Source: Ampullaceana balthica (Eukaryota; Mollusca; Gastropoda; Lymnaeidae). Taken from it: a stretch of DNA of 64,000 bases. A model generated the notes under the pieces. That model was not told the DNA's origin and ran no database searches. It saw only the letters and a list, made by a program, of their open reading frames with translations. A program made the position numbers and the translations under genes. Each line of letters opens with the position of its first letter. The first letter of the stretch is position 1. Location: positions 243,232 to 307,231 of the forward strand of contig CALYLW010001394.1 of NCBI GenBank assembly GCA_944989445.1, read 5' to 3'. This document shows positions 47,821-59,890 of this stretch, piece after piece.

Positions 47821-48463
47821 CAATACCATCTGAGTATGTGACACATCACGGGATAATTATACCATTTGAGTATGGGACACATCACGGGATAATTATACCA
47901 TCTGAGTATGTGGCACATCACTTGATAATTATACCATCTGAGTGTGTGACACATCACTGGATAATTATACCATCTGAGCATGTGACACATCACGGGATAA
48001 TTATACCATCTGAGTATGTGACACATCACGTCATAATTATACCATCTGAAAGTATGATAATGTCTATAACACAATCTGAGTTGCATGACAACCCGCTTGC
48101 CCATATTAGTATGAGACACATCTCTAGTCAAGTATACCCTTTGAGTGCATGACACATCTCTTGTCAAGTATACCATTTGAGTGCATGACACATCTCTTGT
48201 CAAGTATACCATTTGAGTGCATGACACATCTCTTGTAAAATATACCATTTGAGTGCATGACACATCCATTGTCAAGTATACCCTTTGAGTGCAAGACATA
48301 TCATTTGTCAGGTATACCCTTTGAGCGTATGGCAAATCACTTGTCAAGTATACCATTTGAGTGCATGAGACATCCATTGTCAAGTATACCCTTTGAGTGC
48401 AAGACATATCATTTGTCAGGTATACCCTTTGAGCGTATGGCACATCACTTGTCAAGTATACCA
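47821..48463 (+). repeat. 36-bp minisatellite, two subfamilies
   Basis: The left part (47,821-48,052) uses GACACATCACGGGATAATTA then TACCATCTGA. The right part (48,100-48,463) uses CATGACACATCTCTTGTCAA then GTATACCATTTGAGTG. A three-unit block of about 108 bp (CCATTGTCAAG, ATTTGTCAGG, ACTTGTCAAG) occurs twice in the right part. Open frames on both strands are repeat shadows. Confidence 0.9.
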
Positions 48464-49340
48464 TGTATGACCATCATACCATCCTGGTCTATAGGTCACA
48501 TGACTTCTCAGTGAATCAAGTCGCACATCCATTGTACCAGCATCCCAACCAATGAGAAAATTCCCCTTCGGTATATCGTTATTAATAATAATTGGATGTG
48601 ATTCCCTTTTTTTACGCTTTAATCTGCTGAAATCTGTTCTGTGGACCAGTGTCTCTCAATCTGGCTTATGAAGGCGTTTTATTCATAGAATTTATAAAAA
48701 TGGACAACAACAAAAAATCTGAATCTATCAATAAATCTGTGATGCTGAAGTGATTATCTCCCCTTGAATCCTAAAAAGTTCAGTTACATGTGGCCCTGGT
48801 CTCGCACGGGCCGCCCAGCTAGTGAAATCAATACCGAATGAGCGCCCCCAGAGCCGCACCGCTCGCGCTCACCTACTTTTCAGCATTGATCAATGTATTT
48901 TTTTCTAGGATTGGGAGAGTTTCAGAGGGAATTCCCGTATTCCATCAACGGACGGCGTGCAATGATTTGACAGCGGATGGGTAACGACGCGAGCTAATAC
49001 ACGGTGTGGACGGGGTCAAGTCGGGTGCAAGCGGGTTTGAGGGGGGGGGGAGAAAACGAGGTGCTCTGGGGGAGCGAGTCGTGACGTAGGGAGGGAGGTA
49101 TGTGAAGGGAGTGCAAAACATGGGTAGGTTCGATTAAAGGAGTGGGGGGGGGGAAGAGGGCTGGACTGGGATTGGGGACAACATGTGAATGATGGATGTG
49201 GTTAGAAATGAGGAATGCAGATGAGTTTTTTTTTGTTTTTTTTTGTTCAGGTTCGGCCAGCTTCTTCCCTCTAAATCGTTTGCTTTGACCACGTCATAAG
49301 TAATAACAGGAAAGTGACACAGATGCGTGGTGTGTGTGAG
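48464..49340. other. Unannotated stretch
   Basis: Short G-runs at 49,041-49,050 and 49,144-49,151. No gene recognised. Confidence 0.5.
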
Positions 49341-49624
49341 TAAAATATCAGAGAAAGGGGATCAGAAAGATAGAGAGACTAGTAGAGAGAGTGGGGGGGG
49401 AAGAGAGAGACCAGTGGATATCAAACAGAGAGAGGGGTAATAGTAGGTTTGAGAGAGGACAACCATGCAGATAGCAAAGAGAGGGAGGGAGGGAGAGAGA
49501 TAAGGTAGTACAGAGAAAGTGAGAGAGGCGGCAACGCCATAAGGTGGGTGAGCGCGAGACAGAGACAGGAGAATGGGAGAAATGGGAGCCACCTACACTT
49601 GAATGTAGATAGCAGAAATAGGTA
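49341..49624 (+). repeat. GA-rich polypurine tract
   Basis: A, G and few T with GAGAGA runs (49,371-49,410, 49,478-49,500). The complementary strand reads as Ser/Pro/Leu frames. It merges into the 14-bp repeat. Confidence 0.75.
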
Positions 49625-49884
49625 GAGAGGGCGGGACAGAGGGAGCGGGTCAGAGGGAGCGGGTCAGAGGAAGCGGGGCAGAGGGAGCGGGTCAGAGGAA
49701 GCGGGTCAGAGGAAGCGGGACAGAGGGAGCGGGTCAGAGGAAGCGAGAAAGAGGTAGCGGGACAGAGGGAGCGGGTCAGAGGGAACGGGACAGAGGGAGC
49801 GGGTCAGAGGGAGCGAGACAGAGGGAGCGGGCGGGTCAGAGGAAGCGGGACAGAGGGAGCGGGTCAGAGGGAGCGCGACAGAGG
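49625..49884 (+). repeat. 14-bp purine-rich minisatellite
   Basis: Tandem CAGAGGGAGCGGGT with variants CAGAGGAAGCGGGA and one inserted GCGG near 49,827. About 18 units. Confidence 0.92.
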
Positions 49885-50169
49885 AGAAACAGGTGAAGTC
49901 GCCGTGAGAAGAGATAGTCAGTGCAGTCTTAGATGAATGCCATGATTTTAAGAACCTTGTGCTTTTGTTTATCTTCCATGAAAGCAGTGAAGTTGTGAAC
50001 CTATGGGGCTTTTGAATATGGGGCGAGCGCCCGGGTCCGCACCATCGGAATTGATTTTTAAAAAAAACACACTATAAAAGAAGATGCTGGTTGCGCAGTT
50101 CACTCCAAAGTGGCCATAAATTTTGGTAAGCCACTGTTCACAGGCTGAATTTATTAAACGCTGTTATGT
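49885..50169. other. Unannotated stretch
   Basis: Nothing recognised. Confidence 0.5.
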
Positions 50170-50358
50170 GATCCAATAAGATCAATAAGAAAACAAGGAA
50201 GACCAAAGGGAACCCTACGTAGAATAATCAGAAGAGAAAGCTCAACCATGGGTCTAATACATATTCAAGACCTAATACAATTGGCGACGGATCGTCGTAA
50301 ATGGAAATCCATGACTTCTGCCCTATGTGCCGTCTTCGGACCGAGAGGAAATAACTAA
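50170..50358 (+). pseudogene. C-terminal tail of a second LINE reverse transcriptase
   Basis: A 62-codon open stretch ending at TAA. It reads RKQGRPKGTLRRIIRRESST, then IQDLIQLATDRRKWKSMTSA and FGPRGNN. The order Gly-Arg-Pro-Lys, then an Arg-rich strand, then Leu-Ala-x-Asp-Arg-x-x-Trp near the C-terminus is typical of non-LTR retrotransposon ORF2 ends. It differs from the LINE at 42,887 and so is a second family. It lacks a start and all catalytic motifs, and a short AATAAGATAAAA tail follows. 5'-truncated insertion. Confidence 0.75.
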
Positions 50359-51267
50359 AATAAGATAAAATATCTTTTTGTTTACTTGTAACAGCATCTT
50401 CGCTAACAACGATGGTTAATGATGTAACTTTAAAGATGTTCAGGGGAAATAACTGTATTTTAACGAATCGGCACTTACCATAGGAGTTGTCCCTCACCAC
50501 CAGCCGTCTCTTTTTTTCGTGCATTTTTTCACCTCCCGTTATCTTTCTCTCCCACGACTGATACGGTGAGCGCGTCTTTCACACCTTGTCTTCTACAGCT
50601 CCCCTTCGTGTGGTGTGAGCTATGTGCAGAGCAGCGGGGAATATATCTTCGTTGTGTTGTTATTGCACACAAAACTTCAACCCTCTGTTGATCTCAATAG
50701 ATAAATGCACGATATTGTTGTCCTCGTTTTTTTTTAAAGAAAACGTCTCGTTCCCCACTGTCAGGACATCCTTAATGTAGATAGCCGATTTTGGATAAGG
50801 TTCTAATCACAGGTGCTCGAATAAAAGAACAAGTTGTTAAGACTTTGTAAGGTGGGCACACGCTGATCACAGGCCGTCATGGAATCAGCTGACCTTCAAG
50901 CTTTGAAATCTGCATTAGAAAGAAAAAAGTGATGATTAAAAATGGGAGTATTACCAGAAAATAAGGGAAGGTAACTCTCGACTAAATATTTGATAGTTGT
51001 GGGTGAGTTTGTCATCATTGATTTTATTTTATCAAACGTTAGAAAGATGTGGCATCATAACGGGACATGAGCTACAACTTTATTAAAAAAAGAGTTCTAG
51101 GGGGAAAAAAATCATATATTCCTTCCTTTTCCTATATCCTGTCATTGAAATTGTTTGTTTGATTTTTGTTATTTTTAAAAAATAATCTTTACTTAAAGAT
51201 TTTTCAAACGATATAGAACTCTTATATAATGTAAATATAATGTTAATACATGTGTACGCTATTTGCA
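50359..51267. other. Unannotated AT-rich stretch
   Basis: No gene recognised. Confidence 0.5.
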
Positions 51268-51290
51268 CTGACGAAGGCATTAGCCGAAAC
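51268..51290 (+). ncRNA. Hammerhead-ribozyme-like core, uncertain
   Basis: CTGACGA (51,268-51,274), then a small hairpin GGC-ATTA-GCC (51,276-51,285), then GAAAC (51,286-51,290). These are in the order of the conserved CUGANGA - stem II - GAAA core of hammerhead ribozymes. An unpaired A at 51,275, a 3-bp stem II and the lack of a clear cleavage-site partner make activity doubtful. Such cores accompany Penelope-like and other retroelements, and the downstream AT-rich TCCATAAAGCTTTAATTT would fit a retroelement end. Confidence 0.25.
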
Positions 51291-51451
51291 GTCTACTTTT
51301 TTGTTTTAGTCCATAAAGCTTTAATTTATTGTTTTGATCACACAATTATCTTGTGTATGGTGTAATTTATTCTAGAAATTATGATGGAATTTGAACTTTT
51401 TAATTTGTATTCTGTAAAAAACATAAACAATGATAGCCACATTCATAGAAG
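51291..51451. other. Possible retroelement tail, unassigned
   Basis: AT-rich, with TAGTCCATAAAGCTTTAATT. Not assigned. Confidence 0.3.
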
Positions 51452-51879
51452 CTGACCAGAGAACACAATAACACACTGACCAGCAAGGACACAATAACAT
51501 ACTGACCAGCAAGAACACAATAACACACTGACCAGCAAGAACACAATAACACACTGACCAGCAAGAACACAATAACACACTGACCAGCAAGAACACAATA
51601 ACACACTGACCAGCAAGAACACAATAATACACTGACCAGCAAGAACACAATAACACACTGACCAGCAAGAGCACAATAACACACTGACCAGCAAGAACAC
51701 AATAACACACTGACCAGCAAGAACACAATAACACACTGACCAGCAAGAAAACAATAACACACTGACCAGCAAGAAAACAATAACACACTGACCAGCAAGA
51801 ACACAATAACACACTGACCAGCAAGAACACAATAACACACTGACCAGAAAGAACACAATAACATACTGGCCAGCAATAA
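51452..51879 (+). repeat. 26-bp minisatellite
   Basis: About 16 units of CTGACCAGCAAGAACACAAT plus AACACA, very uniform, with isolated changes (AACATA, GAGCAC, GAAAAC). Minus-strand frames of 137-200 codons reading CYCVLAGQCVIVFLLVSVLL-like repeats are shadows of a stop-free unit. Confidence 0.95.
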
Positions 51880-51989
51880 ATCGAATACGACGGAACCATA
51901 AAATTGGGTAGAAGATAATTTAGAAATAGAGGATGGGTGAGGTGGGAAGTTGGTGATTAGGTTATGTTTTTGGGTAATGTTATGTAGAA

Positions 51990-52173
51990 CAGTGCTTCTC
52001 AAAGTGGTGGTCCGCGGACCGGTGCCGGTCCGTGGGCCATCCGCTGCCGGTCCGCAGATGTTCTAAAAAAGGACAGAAAAAATTGTCAGTGCAGGGAAAA
52101 TAGTGCACCGGTCTCTGGTGCAATGGCAGAAATTTCCCCCGGTCCACCATACTAAAAAGTTTGAGAAGCACTG
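51990..52173. mobile_element. CAGTGCTTCTCAAA hAT MITE, copy 2
   Basis: A 184-bp element from CAGTGCTTCTCAAAGTGG to AGTTTGAGAAGCACTG, with a perfect 8-bp TSD ATGTAGAA (51,982-51,989 and 52,174-52,181). It shares the GGTCCGCGGACC palindrome and nearly the whole length with copy 1 at 18,802. Confidence 0.93.
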
Positions 52174-52181
52174 ATGTAGAA

Positions 52182-52986
52182 TACAGCTTTGGAAATCTGC
52201 ACGATAAAAATTCGACGTGAAAATATATTTCCTTGTAAAGACTTAATTGAAAGCCTTTGCAGATCATTATGGAAAAATAAGCCGATTGAAATTAGATTCC
52301 CCGTTGAGGGCCGAACGTCCAATGAAAACAAAGCTCTAACGGAGCCGCCTGGTCAGCCCGGTGCTGGGGGAAATGGCTTATCGGAGTTATCCGTGACAAA
52401 ATAATGGCGCCATTATTGCCATCTACTTCCTCAATCTCCCAGCCAAGGGGTGATCACTCAATGTTAGATAGCCCGGAATAGACCCATTAAAAAAAAGCTC
52501 CGGACTCTGGAGTTATATCCCCGGACACTTGTGTACGGCCACTTGGAGTTGGTTCGCGTCAGTTCTTTCCCCTGCCATTACCAGAAATTGTGGAGACAGT
52601 AGAACTCGATTACCTCAACAACTGTGTAAAATATTTCCGACCCCCTCACCCGAAAATAAAACCATGGATGACCATATTTTAAAATAGGCTATGATGTTTT
52701 CTATAAGAACAAACCAAACTCAAAATGTTATGAGATAGAGTGGGTAGAGAAATTTTTTTAAAAATATATGAACTAAAAATATATATAATTTTCAAAGCCC
52801 AGAATTTTGCTATCTAATAACTTTCTAATTTGGTTCATTTATTATATTGTTGTTTTATTACAAATAAAAACTGAATTTAAATTGTTTCAAATTTTGTATT
52901 TCTAATTATAATTACTTATGAATGTATGCAAGAATGGCCTTGAATAGGGGAAATTTGTTTGAAAACTCTTAGAAAAGGAAATGACA
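52182..52986. other. Unannotated stretch
   Basis: Becomes strongly AT-rich after 52,670. A 71-codon frame at 52,189-52,404 is unrecognised. Confidence 0.5.
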
Positions 52987-53612
52987 TCTAATATAATAAA
53001 AGCCCAAGTCATTCCGTAACGCTGAGGGACATAGTACCACAGTCCATACCAGTTAAAAAAGATAGGTATCATTTTGGTTTCGAGATTAAAAGAGCGTGTG
53101 GTGTTTCTCGCAGTAAAATATTATATGACGTCAATTACCCAAACAATCATAATATATAATAATATATTTACGCTCTATTATCGCTGACTGTCTCAAGCTA
53201 ATTGAAAAATATAGACTTGAAAATCATAATCCTTTTGGTTTCCAGATTAACATTAACCAAACAACGCACGAACCTATGACGTCAGCATTTGTGTTGTAAA
53301 CAGTGCTGACTGACTAAAAGAGTTGTTGTTTTTTTGGTGCAGTAATTTGGTGCGCTGCTTTCTAAAATTACTTTAAATCGTGTGGTGATTAGCACTGTAA
53401 AAAAATATATACATACTTTGTGTACATTTCAGGAATATTTTGTATTTATTATACAAGGATAAGTTACTTGGGCTTTTGACCAAAAAAAAACCTATTATAA
53501 AATACTTTGTGTACATTTAAGAAAGTTTAATATTACGTATTTATCATACAAGGACAAGTTACTTGGGCTTTTGAAAAAAAGGTGGGCACCGTAGGCGCCC
53601 TACAACCCCTAG
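52987..53612 (+). mobile_element. Helitron-like element C, complete ends
   Basis: A 626-bp element starting A|TCTAATATAATAAAAGCC and ending CTAG|T (53,609-53,612), with no TSD. The 3' hairpin GGGCACC-GTA-GGCGCCC (53,584-53,600) has one mismatch and sits 8 nt before CTAG. The 3' region carries two tandem-like units around ATTATACAAGGATAAGTTAC and ATCATACAAGGACAAGTTAC, each followed by TTGGGCTTTTGA. Shares TAACGCTGAGGGACATAGTA with elements A and B. No Rep or helicase frame, so non-autonomous. Confidence 0.9.
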
Positions 53613-55600
53613 TTTGAAGAGAGATAAAAGAATGAAGTTCATTAATGGTCCACCTATTAATTATAATAATTTGTTAAATAATCAATCATAGCAAATTCTC
53701 AATCATAGTTATTAATTTATGATGTTTTTCATTTGGGAGATTTTTCCTTTGGCACACAGACGCATGAGTATTTGAAGGTGTAAAAAGTAATAGTGGGAAA
53801 CCCAGCGAAAATAATAAAATAACATTCAGTTGTATTGTTGTTGTTTTTTTTTACAAACTATGGACATTTACTTGAAAGGCATAAAGAATTGGTTAAATAA
53901 ATATTTAACTACAATATGGTTGAGGGAAACTGAACCAATGCAAATTCTATCCAAATGAGATCGAACCCGGGCAAAAATGAAAATCGGTGGCGCCGCCGCC
54001 GGGGTCAAATCCGCCACATCGAGGCATAAGGCCAGACGATGTTTTAATTAACCCTCCTGCCACAACACCCACACATACGTGTTTACACATATTCGCAAAG
54101 AGTTTCATGCAGGACCCACATGTGTTGCTCCGAGACTCTAACAGCACTTTCACATGTCTTCCTGGTTTGAAAACAATTCTCGCCGATTCTCTGGGGATTT
54201 CACGAGAAGTCAAATAAAGAGTGGGAGGTGGAGGGCGGGGGGGAGGGGTGGGGTGTCTACAGCGAAACAAGTATGAGCTGTAAAAAAAAAGATATATCTA
54301 GTCCCCAAAGAAATCTCTTGATAGTCTCCTCTTATTGAGTGTGTTTGCGCGTGTGTTTGTGTGTGTGCATATGTCTGCGCTAGTGTTGCTTTTAGACATT
54401 GAGCCCATGGAAAGAAAAAAAAATTCGGATCATGAGTCTGAACCAACATGTCCACTCCCGTTAGCCTAACACTGGACAGATGACTTCCAATCGATGCATG
54501 GGAAGGTTGCGATGACTTTAGCGATTGTGGTGACAGAGAAAGTATGCATGCTGAATGTTACTGCTCTGCTAGCTCTTTAATGAAATTCATTTAAAATCAA
54601 TGCTTCCGAGAATTTCATAAAATATATAATATATTCGTGGAGTTGTTCCGTGGCCTTAACAAGAGTTATTGTTTTAAAGAGTTTCAGGTTTAACTTGTTT
54701 TTATGGATTTTTTAAAAATTAATTATTCACTACAAGGACACGGGAGACAACACTGCTAAACGGATACGCTTTTGTTCAAACCAAGTTAAGGGCACATAAT
54801 CCGTTTCTAGTCTCGGCAGTCCAATCGGAAATTTTCTCCACTATATACTTTGTATTCAGAAACTTCCATGAGTTACCAATAAGGTTATATTATAATAAGA
54901 TACGACTTTAAAAAAAAATTCTAAACAGCACGTGACTAGCACAGTGTCTATAATGTACTTCTGGAATATTGAGTAAGTTTTTCCCGATATACTGTCAGCC
55001 ATCGGTACCTTGCTAGTTACCACGAGGTTTCTTTAGAACAAGTTATCGTTATACTACCCCTGAGGTAATTACGATTAAATTTTCACGGATTTGTTTACAG
55101 CTGTTCCGACGAGATCTTGACATATGGCAATATCGATTCCTTATTTTATTTCAAAATACACGGACACAATTCTAAACGAATACGGAATTTTCGGCAACGT
55201 TACGATAATTACGTAAGGATAACTTTTTGAAATTAATATCGTCTGTTCGTTGGTTTTTTTTCCCCAATAGTGTAGTCCATTTCTTATCCTGGTATCGCCA
55301 CTTTGCCCTTAGTATCGTTTGTTTCCCTCATCTCCCTCCAGTCGATTGCAAAATCCCATTTCCGTGTGTTTATTTCTTCAACAGTGCAGAGTCTGATCTC
55401 CAAGGCAGTGTCCATTAATGCACTCACGCGCGGGCGTGTGGGCGCATGTTGATTGGACAGCTCGTCTCGTAGACAGTTAACCAAAATATTTGATTAAATA
55501 ATATCCGGAAAAAGTGAAGCGTTTTTTTTTCAGGTGCCCCTGAATCAAAGAGACAAAGTAACATGGATGAAGTATAACAAATAATAGAATACCCAGGGGT
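53613..55600. other. Unannotated stretch
   Basis: G-rich run at 54,221-54,252 and GT tract at 54,340-54,367. A GAGATCGAACCCGGG word at 53,957 is B-box-like on the minus strand but has no matching A box. No gene recognised. Confidence 0.5.
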
Positions 55601-55720
55601 TATAAGGGAGTACTCAGTCGGAATAATAAACTGCCCAGAGGGAATAATTGAGTACAGAAGGGGAATAACAGAATACCCAGAGGGTATAATAGAGTGCCCA
55701 AAGGGGATAATACAGAAGCC
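55601..55720. repeat. Degenerate GGGGAATAACAGAATACCCA repeat
   Basis: About five eroded units of ~24 bp around AGGGAATAATAGAGTACCCA. Confidence 0.65.
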
Positions 55721-55761
55721 ACAGGTAACTTAAAAATAATCTTGGAAATATAGTATACGCA

Positions 55762-55998
55762 ATGAGAAGTACAATGAAATGAGAGGGGAGCATTTAGTAC
55801 TTGGGCATTAAATAGCTGGGCATTAAATAAAGTTTAGAGTACCCCTTGAAGTGCAGACTGTGACAAAAACAGTTACTCCTATGGGAAGTACAGTGAAATG
55901 AGAGGGGAGCATTTAGTACTTGGGCATTAAAGAGTTTGGCATTAATAAACTTGAGACTACCCCTTGAAGTGCAGACTGTGACAAGTACAGTTACTCCT
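55762..55998 (+). repeat. Two-copy 119/118-bp tandem repeat
   Basis: Copies begin at 55,762 and 55,881 and share GAAATGAGAGGGGAGCATTT, AGTACTTGGGCATTAAA and ACCCCTTGAAGTGCAGACTG. A third copy starts (ATGGGAAGTACC) and stops at about 56,010. Confidence 0.88.
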
Positions 55999-56010
55999 AT
56001 GGGAAGTACC

Positions 56011-57456
56011 CAGTGCTCCACGTTCACCGCTAAGTACCCGGGTGATATCCATGCGGACCTTTTCGCACGTTGACTCAAGTGACCCACTTCCTTACTGACC
56101 CCTCAGCTCCCCCACTTCACGTCGCTCACATGACCCCCAGGCGGAGCAACTCAACCATCTAGTACGGGCGACTCGATTAAATTGGTTTCTAGAAGAGTTC
56201 CAGTCCAACGGTGTGGACTGAAAACGGAGTGTTATGTCCAGCCTCTACTCCCCCTCCCCCCCCCCACTCATCTCACCATCCCGCAGAGGGACACAAACCC
56301 GTATCTCGTCAAGGATAACTCTGTAAAAATCTAATCGCAACTCAGCCAATTAACAGACCACTCAGTGCGGCCTCAATTTAAGCTGATACAGTTGACATTT
56401 TCAACCAGGTAACTGGACTCTTGTTTACTCGGGGATTTTAGAAAAGAAGATGTAATGGCTTTCATTCCTAACCAGATCATGATTTATTCAAAGTGAAGAT
56501 CTGAAATCCTACATGAAAATGGAGAAGAAGAAAAAAAAAGGAATGCTGGAGATTTATCGCTTTCACTAGAGCAGAATATATTTTATAAATCTTTTTCAAA
56601 AGAGTTCTTAACAAGGACATTCGAAAGCAGAAAATTATTTTAACTACTAGCGTATCACTCGTCAAAAATGACGGAAGTTTTCAAAATAAATACACATCAG
56701 ATTAAAAAATAACGTAATTCAGAACTTTAATTTATTTTAATTATTTTTATTTGATTCATTTATTATCATAGTGAACAATTTTATGCGGAACGTTCGAAAA
56801 GAGTTATATTTGGTGCAGTAATTTTTGGTGCTCACTATAAAACCTAACAGCATTACATCCAAGAAGCATTACATCCATTACGGGAATTATGTATGTTGAT
56901 TCTCCCAATGCATTGCGCAGATAGATCTGCAGAATTGTAGATGAGAATCTTCTGTAAGTCACACAATCGATCTGAAGTGATAGTTGGCGACTATACGTGT
57001 TTCATTTTCTTAAAGTCAAATTTCAATAACATTTTGTGAAAGCATTTTAAATTTTGGAAAAAAATAACTAGTTTAAATTTGTATGACTCCTAGGCCTTGT
57101 TTGAAAATATTATTTTTATATAAATATGTTTTTATTAATTAATTTATTTTAATTTTTTTTTAAAACAATTTTAAGACTCACAAGTGGAATTTTAAAACAG
57201 GATGAAAAATGAAAGCAAATGAAAACCAACTCTACTTGGACAAACTCTTACAAATAAGTAAGTAACAACGCTTCCAATATTTGAATCAGAATATGTCGCA
57301 AGAAAGTTTGAGCATAATGAACAGTGGAATTATCAACGGACCTAACCTAACGAACATGCATTCATTGGTAAATATCCACCGAAAATAAAGAAGAAATCAC
57401 GGTTAATATCCACACTATAAAGAAGGAAACCTTTTTTTTTACTCAACTCACGTGCA
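56011..57456. other. Unannotated stretch
   Basis: C-run at 56,250-56,266. GGTGCAGTAATTTTTGGTGC at 56,812 resembles an internal Helitron C word (GGTGCAGTAATTTGGTGCGC), possibly a fragment. AT-rich from 56,640. No gene recognised. Confidence 0.5.
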
Positions 57457-57775
57457 CAACTTCCATCCAATGTCCCATCCCTGTATCACCTGCCACGTAT
57501 GTGTTACCTGGTGACCAAACAACTTCCATCCAATGTCCCATCCCTGTATCACCTGCCACCTGTGTAACCCGGTGACCAAACAACTTCCATCCAATGTCCC
57601 ATCCCTGTATCACACACCACCTATGTGTTACCTGGTGACCAAACAACTTCCATCCAATGTCCCATCCCTGTATCACCTGCCACCTATGTGTTACCTGGTG
57701 ACCAAACAACTTCCATCCAATGTCCCAGCCCTATATCACACGCCACATATGTGTTACCTGGTGACCAAACACTTA
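57457..57775 (+). repeat. 63-bp minisatellite
   Basis: Five units containing CTTCCATCCAATGTCCCATC, CCTGTATCACCTGCCACCTA and TGTGTTACCTGGTGACCAAA. Because 63 is a multiple of three, frames stay open on both strands. Confidence 0.92.
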
Positions 57776-58131
57776 CCATCTTTCTCATGGACTCTGAACA
57801 AATCATTGTAGCAGATGTTGGATTCGTCGGCTCCCTCACCCCAATCCCGGGGCCACTTTACACTCCCCTATTCGCTCACTCAACCAAGAGTGTTAATCAT
57901 ATTACCGCGACCAGTACTCGAAAACCATCGATATGCCATGCAGCTCGAACAGCTATGATTCTCCTCAACATAACAAGAGTCATGAGTGGTAAAACTTTGA
58001 GGTTCAATATTCGGTGACTCACAGAGAAAAAAATCACTGTCAACGGGAAAAACGGGATGAGTTACACTAAGCAATTAAAACCTACTGTTTTATTGCTGGC
58101 GCTTCTGGTTATGTTTGTATATAGTTTGTAT

Positions 58132-58138
<7 letters not shown>
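57776..58138. other. Unannotated stretch
   Basis: A plus frame open to 58,017 continues out of the repeat, with no recognisable domain. Confidence 0.5.

Positions 58139-58206
<68 letters not shown>
58139..58206. repeat. (AT)34 microsatellite
   Basis: 68 uninterrupted bases of alternating AT. Confidence 0.97.
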
Positions 58207-58208
<2 letters not shown>

Positions 58209-59188
58209 CAATAGCGTTTGAATGTATGTGAATTTTAGCCATAGGATTAATTCTAACACCACAAAAAAAAATTCAACAAAAAAAATATTGCACAAACATA
58301 ATTTAAATCAGTCCATTTTGAGTTGTTTTTTTCGTTTGAAAACACAATAATTATTGATGACCTGGGTGTTAAGAAAAAACTAATAGACAGTACGATAAAG
58401 AACATGTAAAATAGGCCCAATCGAAAAATAAAATAAAAAAGGGAACCGCCAATTATAATAAAGAAAAATTACACGAGCAAACAGTCACGCCCCGACAGTC
58501 AAGCGGAGTTCCTGTAACATCAAAAGTAGGTCACATTCCTGGCCGCGCCGCTTACCTGATTCATTCAGTCGGGTACCTTGGGCGAGCGTCTCAATGAAAC
58601 TACGCCTTCGGGACACGGGAGAGACGCCCTCGGGTCGTTACGTCAAACGAAAGGATTTACCGGGCAAAATACATGCACTGCACTGGAAAAGGAGGGGAAG
58701 GTGGTATCGTTATTACTTTAAACCAGTTAAATATATGGCATCTGAATCTCCTTAAAGTTTAAAAACAATCATAATATTGTTCCCAAACATAAAAAAGGAA
58801 GTAGATAAATAGACAGCCGCATTTTAAAGGAGCTTTTTAAAAGTCGTTTATTTATAGAGCGCTGTATGTAGTCAGGAAATTAGTGATGAGGATGTTTATT
58901 TTATCAAGTGCAGTAATTTTTAGTTTTTAAAGGATTTTTTTGTTTAAAAGCAAATTTATTCGATTTAGACTTAACATTCAATAATAGTTAGTAATGCAAT
59001 TTCTTTTGACCATGCGCAAATGGAAAAAAAATGCATGAAACGATATAAAATGATTTGGGGAAAAACAGTTTAGTTAAGAACTTCAACAAAAACTTTGTGT
59101 AAAACGTTTTGGTGACATAATTAACGAACCCAAGAAATAACCCACGTGAACCCAAGACCAAGGACGGCCAAAGATACCAAAGGCGCTA
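58207..59188. other. Unannotated stretch
   Basis: TTTATAGAGCGCTGTATG at 58,850 matches the dispersed motif at 43,910. No gene recognised. Confidence 0.5.
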
Positions 59189-59191
59189 TTA

Positions 59192-59445
59192 GGGGCCGTC
59201 CATAAAGTACGTCACGCTATTTTTGACCATTTTTAACTCCCCCTGTCACAAATCTCGGACACCCCCCCCCCTTAAATTATGTCACACTTTGGAACAAAAA
59301 TATTTTTTTTAATTTAAAAAATAATTAAAATTTAATATATCAACACCGTGACGTCACACATGGCCGGACAGCCCCCTGCCCCTGTCACACTTTCTTACAC
59401 CCCGCCCCCCCCCCTCTGAAGCGTGGCGTACTTTATGGACGGCCC
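59192..59445. mobile_element. GGGGCCGTCC MITE, PIF/Harbinger-like, copy 2
   Basis: A 254-bp element starting GGGGCCGTCCATAAAGTACG and ending GGCGTACTTTATGGACGGCC plus C, flanked by TTA on both sides (59,189-59,191 and 59,446-59,448). TTA is the classic PIF/Harbinger TWA target. Same internal C-runs and ACATGGCC segment as copy 1 at 18,183. Confidence 0.88.
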
Positions 59446-59448
59446 TTA

Positions 59449-59890
59449 ACGGAAATATTCAAGGGAGAGAAAGAAAAAAAAGCCCTTTAAAGTGAATTCC
59501 TTTGACATTCCTCTAACTTTTAATTATAAATCTTTATCAATAGTAGCTAACTTTTAATCGTAGCTAATAGTTTGTAATTTCAGAAACCTTTGCCCTGTCA
59601 CAAAGACGGGTTACGGCGGTTGATTATTTTAAGAGCCTTATAGAGTGGGTGAGTCAGCCAGGAGGGTTTTTATTTATCCAGAGGATGACTACTTTAGAAA
59701 TAGCTGATAAGCTGTACGCTCTACGAATTCATTATCGTGATTTCATTGTTAGCATTGCATTGTTAACTTTAATTAGGTTAACAGCCATTAGAAGCATATG
59801 TTACTCTTAGCTAACGCTAAACGGTATCGGATTGTTGGTGAGTACTTACTGGACATGTAGCAAGGGATTGTGGAGTTTTCTCTCATCACT
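59449..59890. other. Unannotated stretch
   Basis: No feature recognised. Confidence 0.5.

Noticed and set aside
51372..52002. Cys/Leu/Val-rich frames resembling membrane protein
   Set aside because: Three overlapping frames stem from a stop-free 26-bp repeat.
53950..54050. Minus-strand tRNA gene suggested by GGGTTCGATC
   Set aside because: No A box at proper spacing and no cloverleaf pairing found by eye.
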